Shown: positions 1-7,405 of the stretch, one piece after another | How positions within the stretch are numbered: position 1 is the stretch's first letter | How the letters are laid out: each line of letters starts with the position of its first letter | Assembly (NCBI RefSeq): GCF_022346545.1 | Contig: NZ_JAKRNU010000003.1 | Span: 248,001 to 312,000 of the forward strand | Source of the DNA: Sporosarcina sp. ACRSM | Lineage (GTDB): Bacteria; Bacillota; Bacilli; Bacillales_A; Planococcaceae | Length of the DNA stretch: 64,000 nt | Reading direction: 5' to 3' | The notes under the pieces: model-generated | What the model was told of the DNA's origin: nothing | The model's database searches: none | Seen by the model: the letters and a program-made list of their open reading frames with translations, nothing else | Made by a program: the position numbers and the translations under genes

Positions 1-1
1 A

Positions 2-502
2 TTGAGCGCGTGGGATGCATTTTTAATCTTGCGGGGGATGAAAACGTTAGGTGTCAGAATGGAAAAACATTGTCGCAACGCGGAACAGATTGCAGCCTTT
101 CTAGAGGCGCATCCGATGGTAGACAAAGTCTATTATCCAGGTCTCCAATCACATCCACAGTATGAGATTGCACAAAAGCACATGAACGGCATGGGTGGGA
201 TCGTATCGTTTGAAATGAAAGGGGGAGGCGAGGCGGCAAAAACGTTCTTGGATACTTTGCAATTGGCGATGATCTCCTTCAGCTTGGGGGATCCGGAAAC
301 GCTTGTTCAGCATCCAGCGACGATGACGCATTCGTCGATACCTGAAGCGGAAAGGGTGGCGGCAGGTATTACAGATGGTTTGATCCGTCTTTCTGCGGGG
401 CTTGAGGATATAGAGGATATTCTGGAAGATTTAACGCAAGCATTCAATCAAGTAAACGAAGTAAACCATATAGAACGGAGTGCATACGCATGGGCGAAAT
501 AA
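2..502 (+). CDS. PLP-dependent trans-sulfuration enzyme (methionine gamma-lyase / C-S lyase type), C-terminal part
   Basis: This is the last 166 residues of a fold-type I PLP enzyme of the Cys/Met metabolism family; the start, the catalytic lysine and the cofactor site lie before the window. Visible family marks are SAWDAFLILRGMKTL near the beginning, the HCRNAEQIAAFL helix, VYYPGL, GGIVSFE, SLGDPETLVQHPATMTHSS and the closing RLSAGLEDIEDILEDL. The set fits methionine gamma-lyase, cystathionine gamma-lyase or a cysteine desulfhydrase, and these cannot be separated from this piece. It overlaps the next gene by 13 nt, so the two are translationally coupled. Its neighbours make cysteine, so a role in breaking cysteine or a related thiol into a keto acid, ammonia and a thiol or sulfide is inferred. 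Confidence 0.85.
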   Translation: MSAWDAFLILRGMKTLGVRMEKHCRNAEQIAAFLEAHPMVDKVYYPGLQSHPQYEIAQKHMNGMGGIVSFEMKGGGEAAKTFLDTLQLAMISFSLGDPETLVQHPATMTHSSIPEAERVAAGITDGLIRLSAGLEDIEDILEDLTQAFNQVNEVNHIERSAYAWAK

Positions 503-1245
503 CAAACTTGACACCGGTAACGATGTATACCATTACGGCTAAACTGATGACGCATATCGTGGACATCGTCACAACTCGATTTGGAGAAGAAGGAAAGGCT
601 AGCATACAAGCAGGTGTTCAACAGGTCGTAGATGAACAATCTACCGAATTGAATGGTCAGTTGACAGAAAACATGCTATTTTCATTCGACAAACTGTTTG
701 ATGATGGTAAAATTGAGACAGCGTTTCTTGCATACAGTGAAGCGCAAAAGCAAGCAGGCAAAGAACCATGGACGATGTTTGCGATTATGGCGAAGTTATT
801 TGCCCAAATTGCAAAAGCGATCGTAGAGCGTTACGGCAAAGAAGAAGGGGAAAAAGCAATGATGGATAGTGTCGGTGCATTCGGCGAGGAACGTGGCCGA
901 GACATCGCGCGTCGTGCCGCTGCCGTCGGGAAGCCGAATACGATGGATCATTATTTGTCCAATTATGATATGGGCCGCAGTGACCTGTTTGAATATGAAA
1001 CACTATTCCATCCGACTGAAATTGAACAAACGTTCACGAAATGTGCCTTTGCAGAACAGTGGAAAAAAGATGGGATGGAAGACTTCGGGATTTTGTACTG
1101 CCATATGATCGATCCATCGATTGCGAAAGGATTCAATCCGAATTTTGAAGTGATTCATGATCAATACGTGTTAAAAGAAGGCGTCTGTCATTTCCGATTT
1201 CAAATGAAAGAGGAGGACGAAACGAAAGTGGAGGTTAGTCGATGA
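490..1245 (+). CDS. L-2-amino-thiazoline-4-carboxylic acid (ATC) hydrolase family protein
   Basis: The protein has 251 residues. Its C-terminal half carries the ATC hydrolase family pattern: an early conserved Cys-containing segment (FTKCAFAEQW, near residue 180), LYCHMIDPSIAKGFNP with a Cys and an Asp, and a final beta segment ending VCHFRF. ATC hydrolase opens the thiazoline ring of L-ATC to N-carbamoyl-L-cysteine. The N-terminal ~130 residues hold two similar stretches (TMYTITAKLMTHIVDIVTTRFGEE and TMFAIMAKLFAQIAKAIVERYGKE), which look like an internal duplication. ATG at 490 follows a GGAG ribosome site. The next gene overlaps by 4 nt and encodes a carbamoylase, the expected second enzyme, which supports the assignment. 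The exact substrate is inferred. Confidence 0.75.
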   Translation: MGEITNLTPVTMYTITAKLMTHIVDIVTTRFGEEGKASIQAGVQQVVDEQSTELNGQLTENMLFSFDKLFDDGKIETAFLAYSEAQKQAGKEPWTMFAIMAKLFAQIAKAIVERYGKEEGEKAMMDSVGAFGEERGRDIARRAAAVGKPNTMDHYLSNYDMGRSDLFEYETLFHPTEIEQTFTKCAFAEQWKKDGMEDFGILYCHMIDPSIAKGFNPNFEVIHDQYVLKEGVCHFRFQMKEEDETKVEVSR

Positions 1246-2468
1246 TCAACCAAGAACGATTATGGAACCGCTTAGAGGAACTAAGTGAATTTGGAAAACA
1301 AGCAAGTGGCGGAATTACCCGTTTCTCTTTTACGGAAGAAGAGAAGAAAGCGAAAGCATTGGTCGCTTCTTATATGGAAGAGGCGGGGATGACAGTAAGA
1401 GAAGATGCTGTCGGGAATTTGATTGGCCGAAAAGAAGGGCAGCGGAAGGATGCACCCGCTGTTCTGATCGGTTCACATATCGATACGGTTCCGGATGGCG
1501 GACGGTTTGACGGAGCGCTTGGCGTCATCGCAGGGATCGAAGTGGCTCAAACTTTGCATGAGCAGCAAATCCAGCATGATCATCCAATCGAAGTGTATGC
1601 CTTTACAGATGAGGAAGGGAGTCGCTTCGGTTTCGGAATGGTCGGCAGCCGTGGCCTTGCGGGTATTTTGACGAGCGAGGAGTTGCAACACCGCGATGCG
1701 AATGGTGTGTCGATTGCAGAAGCGATGAAAGAAGCCGGATTCGATCCGGAACAGTATAAGGATGCAGCGAAAGAGCCAGCTACCGTTAAAGGGTATGTGG
1801 AGTTGCATATTGAACAGGGCCGCGTCCTTGAGCAGCGGGGACTTGCAGCGGGGATCGTCTCAGGAATTGCCGGTCCGCATTGGATGAAATGGACCATCGC
1901 CGGAGAAGCCGGTCATGCGGGTGCGACACCAATGGCGATCCGCAAAGATCCACTCATGGCAGCAGCGGAAATGATGCAGTTTATAGAAGCGGAAGCGAAA
2001 AAATATCCGAATGCCGTAACGACAATCGGACAGATTTCCGTGAAGCCGGGCGGGGTCAATGTCATTCCAGCTGAAGTGGAATTTACACTCGATCTTCGCG
2101 ATATCGATGAAAAGACCCGCGATCAGGTTGAAGCAAGCATAACAGCTCATGCGCAGGAAGTAAGCCGTAAACGGGCTGTCGAATTGAGGCTAGAAACCAT
2201 GCAGCGGGTTGAACCGGTTCCTTGTTCAGAATCGATTCAAAATGTTATCCAGAAGGCGTTTAACAAAGTGGATGTTGAACCTTTCCAATTGCCAAGCGGC
2301 GCGGGACATGACGGCATGCAGTTTAAGGATTATTGCCCGATCGGAATGATTTTCATCCGTTCCAAAGACGGAATCAGCCATAATCCGGCTGAATGGAGTT
2401 CAATAGAGGACTGTGGAAAAGGTACGGAAATCTTATACGAAACCGTGTTAGCGCTTGCTATTGAATAA
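1242..2468 (+). CDS. M20 family Zn-dependent N-carbamoyl-L-amino acid amidohydrolase, probably N-carbamoyl-L-cysteine hydrolase
   Basis: The 408-residue product is a member of the M20 hydantoinase/carbamoylase family. Metal and catalytic motifs appear in order: GSHIDTVPDGGRFDGALG (His and Asp ligands), TDEEGSRFG (acid/base Glu), ELHIEQG, the dimerisation-domain motif GEAGHAGATPM, SGAGHDG and SKDGISHNPAEW. The length matches known carbamoylases (about 410). Members remove the carbamoyl group as CO2 and ammonia. It starts inside the stop of the ATC hydrolase gene (ATGA overlap), so both are made together; the context makes N-carbamoyl-L-cysteine the likely substrate and L-cysteine the product. 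Allantoate or ureidoglycolate hydrolase are related alternatives that the context does not favour. Confidence 0.85.
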   Translation: MINQERLWNRLEELSEFGKQASGGITRFSFTEEEKKAKALVASYMEEAGMTVREDAVGNLIGRKEGQRKDAPAVLIGSHIDTVPDGGRFDGALGVIAGIEVAQTLHEQQIQHDHPIEVYAFTDEEGSRFGFGMVGSRGLAGILTSEELQHRDANGVSIAEAMKEAGFDPEQYKDAAKEPATVKGYVELHIEQGRVLEQRGLAAGIVSGIAGPHWMKWTIAGEAGHAGATPMAIRKDPLMAAAEMMQFIEAEAKKYPNAVTTIGQISVKPGGVNVIPAEVEFTLDLRDIDEKTRDQVEASITAHAQEVSRKRAVELRLETMQRVEPVPCSESIQNVIQKAFNKVDVEPFQLPSGAGHDGMQFKDYCPIGMIFIRSKDGISHNPAEWSSIEDCGKGTEILYETVLALAIE

Positions 2469-2471
2469 ACG

Positions 2472-2511
2472 AAAAAGGGTGCTAGATCCTAATGGATGTA
2501 GCACCCTTTTT
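2472..2511. terminator. Bidirectional rho-independent terminator
   Basis: A 13-bp perfect stem (AAAAAGGGTGCTA pairing with TAGCACCCTTTTT) around a 14-nt loop sits between the convergent carbamoylase and Nramp-type genes, with A and T runs on both sides so that it can work for both. Confidence 0.9.
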
Positions 2512-2521
2512 CATAAATATG

Positions 2522-3790
2522 TTAAGCGCCCATAAATGCTTTGATCGCATCGATTAAACTGTAAAGACCAAGGCCTGTACAAATTAAGGCGACGACACCA
2601 CCAAGGATATTGGCTTTCAAAGAGTTTGTATATTGGCCAAGACGTTTTTTGTTATTCATGAAAATCAATAACAAGATCGCGATGACTGGCAATAAAATAC
2701 CGTTCAAAGCTTGTGCGAAAAGCAATACATCCAGTGGATTGAATCCAAGACCGGAAGAAATGATTCCGATGGCCATGATCGTAATGAATACAGTTTTAAA
2801 TCGCTTGTCCTTCATACCGTTTTCCCATTTCAAAACGCTACTTACCGTAATCGCTGCTCCAAGCGGAGACGCGAGCGCAGAAGAGAAACCAGCCGCAAAT
2901 AAGCCAAGACTCATGAACACTTTCGCCCAATCGCCTAATATTGGCTGAAGTTGAACAGACAAATCAGCAGCACTTGATACTTCCATACCTTGGATCATCG
3001 CACCTGCCGTGATCAAAATCGCTGCTGTAATAAAACCGCCAATACTGATAGAGATGATCGTATCCCAACGTGCTTCTTTTAAATCGGACGGCTTATTCCA
3101 ACGTTCTTGCACCATCGTGGAATGCATGAAGAAGTTGTAAGGAACGACCGTTGTTCCGATAAGCGCGATAACCATAATGATGGAACCGGAAGGCATAGAT
3201 GGAATGAATGCCCCTTTGAATAATTCACCTAAATCCGGTTTTGCGATAATCATAGTGGTAATGAATGTAAAACTCATCACGACGATAAGGGTAATCATAA
3301 CGCGTTCAATCAATTTGTAACTACCGCTCAAACCAAGAAATAGAATAATAACCCCGACGATTGGACCAAGAATATTTGAAGGAATTCCAGTTAGTGTCGT
3401 AATTCCGAGTGAAGTGCCGAGTAGGTCCCCTGCCATATAAGCTGCACAACCGACACTAATGGCAATCATGACAAGCCACATCGAACCGTATTTTAAGATC
3501 GGATTCGTGAATTGTTCCCGAACTGCATCACCGAGGCCTTTCCGAGTGATGATCCCCAGTCGCGCGGTCATTTCTTGCAAGACGATCGTTGCGATAATCG
3601 AGAACAAAACTGCCCATAAAAGTGCAAATCCGAATGAAGCCCCTGCACGTGTTGCGGTCGTGACCGTACCAGGTCCGATAAAGGATGCAGTAATGATTGC
3701 CCCTGGGCCTATTATTTTAAGTCTATCGATGAAAGATTTTTTTTCTTTAGACATGTTTGCGTTTACATTTATATCATCAATACGTGTCAT
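2522..3790 (-). CDS. Nramp-fold membrane transporter lacking the canonical metal-binding motifs
   Basis: The 422-residue product has about 11 hydrophobic segments and clear Nramp family similarity (IGPGAIITASFIGPGTVTTATRAG in TM1; ALLWAVLFSIIATIVLQEMTARLGI in TM2). However, the TM1 metal motif DPGN reads GPGT, and the TM6 motif MPH reads VPY (TTVVPYNFFMHS). All side chains that bind Mn2+ or Fe2+ in characterised Nramp proteins (Asp, Asn, Met) are therefore missing, as is the neighbouring His. It probably does not carry a transition metal; an organic solute is inferred from the cluster. ATG at 3790 follows a GGGGGA ribosome site; a GTG at 3814 would add eight residues. Confidence 0.85.
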   Translation of the reverse strand: MTRIDDINVNANMSKEKKSFIDRLKIIGPGAIITASFIGPGTVTTATRAGASFGFALLWAVLFSIIATIVLQEMTARLGIITRKGLGDAVREQFTNPILKYGSMWLVMIAISVGCAAYMAGDLLGTSLGITTLTGIPSNILGPIVGVIILFLGLSGSYKLIERVMITLIVVMSFTFITTMIIAKPDLGELFKGAFIPSMPSGSIIMVIALIGTTVVPYNFFMHSTMVQERWNKPSDLKEARWDTIISISIGGFITAAILITAGAMIQGMEVSSAADLSVQLQPILGDWAKVFMSLGLFAAGFSSALASPLGAAITVSSVLKWENGMKDKRFKTVFITIMAIGIISSGLGFNPLDVLLFAQALNGILLPVIAILLLIFMNNKKRLGQYTNSLKANILGGVVALICTGLGLYSLIDAIKAFMGA

Positions 3791-3862
3791 TTCTTTTCCC
3801 CCATTTCTCTCCACATTCCCTTTGCCGTAGTTTGTAAAATTCAGTCATCCTGGAGGGAAAGA

Positions 3863-3892
3863 TACCTGTAACAAGTCTTGTTGTTACAGGTA
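3863..3892. promoter_or_regulatory. Perfect 12-bp inverted repeat between regulator and transporter genes
   Basis: TACCTGTAACAA and TTGTTACAGGTA face each other across 6 nt. The site lies after the stop of the YheO-type regulator and about 75 nt upstream of the transporter start, on the same (minus) strand. It could be a terminator, but the T tail is poor (ATCTTTCC), so an operator or a partial attenuator is equally possible. Confidence 0.55.
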
Positions 3893-3924
3893 TAGTTCTC
3901 AGGCATTGGATTGTGGATGCTCAT

Positions 3925-4569
3925 TTACTCCAAGTAATTATATACGGTTTGCTTTGAAACACTGAGCACTTTTGCAATCCGTTCGGTGGAACCTTGAATG
4001 AGGAAAGTACCCTTTTCTTCTAGGTTCTGAACAAATCGGATTTTATCCTCTCTCGACATTTCCTGAAGTGGAACGCCTATCTCGATAAGTGCCGTGTTGA
4101 TTAAATAATCAAAGACTTCATCAATATTTTTTGCGTAGGATTCGTTTGAATGATGGTCGGCGTGATTGAAATCCGTCGTGGAGGAAAAATCTTTAATAAT
4201 TTGATTGACCAATGAAAAGGCCGTGATATCAAAGTTAATCCCCAAAAAGCCAATCACTTCCGAACGATCATTTCGGATAAAGGAAATGGACGTTTTAACG
4301 AGTTTGCCTTCCTTTGTCCGCGTTGTGTAGCCGAGTTTATCTTTTACTTGATCGCCATGTTGCCGCAACTCTTTTAAGATAACTTCAGTTGTCGGTGCCC
4401 CGAGTTCTCTTCCCGTCAAAGTCCCTTTTATATAGATGAGAGACGCTTGGACGTCGTGCAAATCATGCACGACGACTTCGCAGTTGCTGCCGAATGTGGC
4501 ATAGATCATATCGGCAATCGGCTTATAGCGATCTAGAATTTTGAGATTTTCATCATGTGTAGTTTCCAA
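3925..4569 (-). CDS. YheO/DauR-type PAS-HTH transcriptional regulator
   Basis: The 214-residue product has the two-domain layout of the YheO-like family. An N-terminal PAS-like sensor (about residues 15-120) contains CEVVVHDLHD, IYIKGTLTGRELGAPTTE and a typical SISFIRNDRSEVIGFLGINFD strand set. The C-terminal helix-turn-helix ends in STERIAKVLSVSKQTVYNYLE. Family members such as DauR regulate amino-acid and D-arginine catabolism genes. It is flanked on the same strand by the transporter (downstream) and the ureohydrolase (upstream) and probably controls them. TTG at 4569 is preferred because AGGTGAT precedes it at a good distance; a GTG at 4578 would add three residues but has a weak ribosome site. 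Confidence 0.85.
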   Translation of the reverse strand: METTHDENLKILDRYKPIADMIYATFGSNCEVVVHDLHDVQASLIYIKGTLTGRELGAPTTEVILKELRQHGDQVKDKLGYTTRTKEGKLVKTSISFIRNDRSEVIGFLGINFDITAFSLVNQIIKDFSSTTDFNHADHHSNESYAKNIDEVFDYLINTALIEIGVPLQEMSREDKIRFVQNLEEKGTFLIQGSTERIAKVLSVSKQTVYNYLE

Positions 4570-4657
4570 CGTTATCACCTGTTTCTTTAAAAATCATTTG
4601 GAAGATTATTTTAATTCTTCCTGTTATTGTAGGGGATAACGATAGTGCCGGCAAACA

Positions 4658-5605
4658 TTATTTTTGCTCAGCTTTGTTTGCAATAACACCAGCAAGTGCA
4701 TAGAGCACAACTGTTGAAACAAAGTGTGCTGAATTTTGGTTTGAATCTTGTTGTGGATAAACCTCCACGAAGTCCATACCGATGACACCTTGTTTACAAA
4801 TTTCATGCACAAGTGTGAGCAATTCGTAAGAAGTCAATCCGTTTCCGTCAACAGGTCCGCCTGGGTTAAATGCAAAGTCGAGGACGTCACTGCAAATGCT
4901 CAAGTAGACACAATCCACGTCTTTGCTAGCCATTGCATGCAATTCGACTGCTAGCTGTTTTAAATCCTTGGCGTTGCGGATATCGTTTACTGTGACTGTT
5001 ACAGCGCCGGCCTCTTTTGCATTGCGCCCAGCTTGAGGCTCATTACGAGGTCCGTGAATGCCTGTGTGGATAATGCTTTCATTTCTGACGCCTTCTTGCT
5101 CGTAAAGTCGAGCGAATGGACTACAACGTGCATATTGGTCACCGTTATGGGATGGCAAGTTATCATAATGCGCATCGAGGTGAATGATCCCTACTTTTTT
5201 GCCTGATTCGGCAAGCGCTTTCACGATCGGGAAAGTTACCCCGTGATCTCCGCCCAAGCCGACAAGGAATTTTCCGCTATCCCAAAGTTTACGAGTGAAA
5301 TTAGTAATGCGTGTCATTGTTTCGTCGACATCTGCAGGTACAACATCGATATCACCGATATCTCCCAGTTTCATATGTTCAAATACGTCAATATGGTCAA
5401 GTTCAGGTAAATAGCCGCTGTATCGGCCAGATGTGAGACGCATTACTTTTGGTCCGAGTTCACAGCCTGTATAGTCGCCCCATGTGACTGCACCTTCCCA
5501 AGGAATTCCGTAAACAACCGCATCAATACCTTCGAAAGACTGTTCTTTGGAGATATTTTTTGCACCGAGGAAGCAAGGCGTGTTTCCGTATAAAGTAGTA
5601 GTCAT
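4658..5605 (-). CDS. Arginase/agmatinase-family ureohydrolase with altered active site
   Basis: The 315-residue protein has the family metal motifs GGDHG (His ligand), LDAHYDN (Asp, His, Asp) and MDFVEVYP (substrate Glu). Two positions differ from B. subtilis SpeB and from arginase. The SxDID motif reads LSICSDVLD, so the first bridging Asp is Cys. The conserved active-site His region (SHSTP in SpeB) reads ARCSP, so the His is Arg and a second Cys appears beside it. Family enzymes hydrolyse a guanidino group to urea with two Mn2+ ions. The changes suggest a different substrate or metal centre, so it should not be labelled agmatinase. ATG at 5605 follows AAAGGG. The regulator and the Nramp-type transporter lie downstream on the same strand. 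Confidence 0.85.
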   Translation of the reverse strand: MTTTLYGNTPCFLGAKNISKEQSFEGIDAVVYGIPWEGAVTWGDYTGCELGPKVMRLTSGRYSGYLPELDHIDVFEHMKLGDIGDIDVVPADVDETMTRITNFTRKLWDSGKFLVGLGGDHGVTFPIVKALAESGKKVGIIHLDAHYDNLPSHNGDQYARCSPFARLYEQEGVRNESIIHTGIHGPRNEPQAGRNAKEAGAVTVTVNDIRNAKDLKQLAVELHAMASKDVDCVYLSICSDVLDFAFNPGGPVDGNGLTSYELLTLVHEICKQGVIGMDFVEVYPQQDSNQNSAHFVSTVVLYALAGVIANKAEQK

Positions 5606-6040
5606 ATATGTTCAAACCCTTTCGCAATAGTACTAGTATTTTGTCAATCCATAACTGAATCGTACTCGCTTTTTTAAAAAAAGTCAAATTGATTTTTGTG
5701 ATTTTTAAAGATTAATTATGATGGACGCATTGGGTTTACGTCTTAAAATTGCCTGAAATAGCCTTTGGAGCTTGTTTTATCTATTGTTTGTAGGGTGAGA
5801 AGAAGTTTTAAAAAAATTAAAAGTTACTGCCGACCTTAAGAGTGTCTTTAATAATTTTACAAGTTCGGGGAGATGTTTTCTCGGCCATTTTCCTTATACG
5901 GAAAATTTATGTCTGGGTGTTTAGAAGGAGGAAATAAATGGGGAATGCGATTATTTGAGGTGTTATTGATCAATCGCCCTGTAGTTTATGATAAACTTAC
6001 TCATAAAAATAATTTCTAAACAATTAAGGAGTGCTCATCA
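5606..6040. other. Divergent 435-nt intergenic region (ureohydrolase / aminotransferase)
   Basis: This AT-rich gap holds the promoters of two divergent genes. On the minus strand a TTGACA lies at 5640-5645, next to an 8-bp palindrome TACTAGTA at 5630-5637 close to the ureohydrolase start, a possible operator. On the plus strand a strong ribosome site (AAGGAGG, near 5925) precedes a six-codon reading frame (MGNAII) at 5938-5958. A small hairpin (ATTTTCC/GGAAAAT) lies near 5888-5907. No riboswitch was recognised. Confidence 0.5.
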
Positions 6041-7216
6041 ATGAAGTTTGAACCTTCGTTAAAAATGTCCATTTTTGAACCTGCTATTTTCGCAGACTTG
6101 AAAGCGGCAGCCGAAGCGAAAAGAGCGACGGGTGCAGAAACGGTTGACTTAAGCCTTGGAAGTCCCGATCTGCCACCGGATGAAAAAGTGAGACAAGTAT
6201 TAGCAGAACAAAGCGCTCAAGCAACTACATATGGCTACACGCTTGGCGGTACAAAACGGTTCCATGAAGCCGTTGCCAATTACTATAAACGCCGTTCGGG
6301 TATAACGCTCAATCCAGAAACGGAAATCATTCAAACGATGGGATCCCAAGAAGGTTTGGTCCATCTGCCACTCGCTTTTTGCAATGAAGGGGATATCGTT
6401 TTGACGACAAATCCCGCTTATGTAGCGTACGAAGCAGGTATTAAGTTGGCAGGGGCGGTTCCATACGAAATGCCGTTGCGAGCGGAAAACGGCTTTTTAC
6501 CTGATCTGGATGCCATTCCAGAAGACGTTGCACAACAGGCGAAGATCCTTATTTTAAATTTACCGGGAAATCCAGTTCCAGCCGTTCCGGATGCACAATT
6601 CTTTAACAAGGTCGTGGCGTTTGCAAGGAAGCATAATATTCTTGTTCTCCATGACGCGGCTTACTCGGAATATTACTTTGCAGGCGATTCGCCGATCAGT
6701 TTCCTGTCGACGCCAGGCGCAATGGAAGTCGGAGTGGAAATCAATTCATTGTCTAAAAGTTTCAGCCTTGCAGGCGCCCGTATTGCCTATATTGTCGGCA
6801 ATGCAGAGGTGATCCGTATTTTTAAAGAGTTGAAATCGAACTTAGATTTCGGGACATTTGGACCGATTCAGGAAGCGGCCGTAACAGCGCTTGATCATGC
6901 AGAAGAAATTACGGACCGTTTACGTCAGGAGTTTTCGGTGCGTCATCATGTATTGATGAACGGCTTGAAGGAAATTGGCTGGGAAGCAGCACCTTCGACT
7001 GGCGGCATGTTTGTATGGGCGAAATATCCATTTGATATGGAAGATAAGGAATTCGTCTTTAAAGCAATCGATCAATGCGGTGTTGTCATGGTGCCCGGAA
7101 GTATCTTCGGGACAGAAGGAAAAGGGTATGTTCGATTGGCGCTCATCCAAAGTGTGGAAGACTTGCAAAAAGCTGTTGAACAACTAAGCAAACTAGAAGT
7201 TTTTATGAAAGATTAA
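6041..7216 (+). CDS. PLP-dependent class I/II aminotransferase
   Basis: The 391-residue product is a fold-type I aminotransferase. Visible marks are VDLSLGSPDLPP, YGYTLGG, GSQEGL, TNPAYVAYEAG, the cofactor-binding NLPGNPVPAVPD, HDAAYSEYYF and the catalytic lysine motif NSLSKSFSLAGAR (Lys near residue 235), then the C-terminal substrate Arg in GYVRLALI. It is closest in style to the LL-diaminopimelate/alanine aminotransferase subgroup, but the substrate cannot be read from the sequence. ATG at 6041 follows TAAGGAGTG at good spacing. It is transcribed away from the ureohydrolase cluster, so a shared catabolic role is possible but unproven. Confidence 0.85.
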   Translation: MKFEPSLKMSIFEPAIFADLKAAAEAKRATGAETVDLSLGSPDLPPDEKVRQVLAEQSAQATTYGYTLGGTKRFHEAVANYYKRRSGITLNPETEIIQTMGSQEGLVHLPLAFCNEGDIVLTTNPAYVAYEAGIKLAGAVPYEMPLRAENGFLPDLDAIPEDVAQQAKILILNLPGNPVPAVPDAQFFNKVVAFARKHNILVLHDAAYSEYYFAGDSPISFLSTPGAMEVGVEINSLSKSFSLAGARIAYIVGNAEVIRIFKELKSNLDFGTFGPIQEAAVTALDHAEEITDRLRQEFSVRHHVLMNGLKEIGWEAAPSTGGMFVWAKYPFDMEDKEFVFKAIDQCGVVMVPGSIFGTEGKGYVRLALIQSVEDLQKAVEQLSKLEVFMKD

Positions 7217-7233
7217 ATGAATGGCCTGTATAA

Positions 7234-7278
7234 GGTTAGGAAGGACATGTGTGTATGTGTCCAACCTAACTTTTTTTT
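7234..7278 (+). terminator. Rho-independent terminator of the aminotransferase gene
   Basis: GGTTAGG and GGACAC/T arms pair with matching segments ending CCAACCTAAC and are followed by eight T residues, shortly after the aminotransferase stop. Confidence 0.85.
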
Positions 7279-7405
7279 AGCCCGCAATAGCTCGCCAATC
7301 ATTTTCGCTTGGATGCATTTAAAATAAGTCGTTCAATTTATATTGGGTTTACATTTGTTTAGTAAGATGTGTTTATCAAAAAAAGATTGATTGGAGTTCT
7401 GTATA

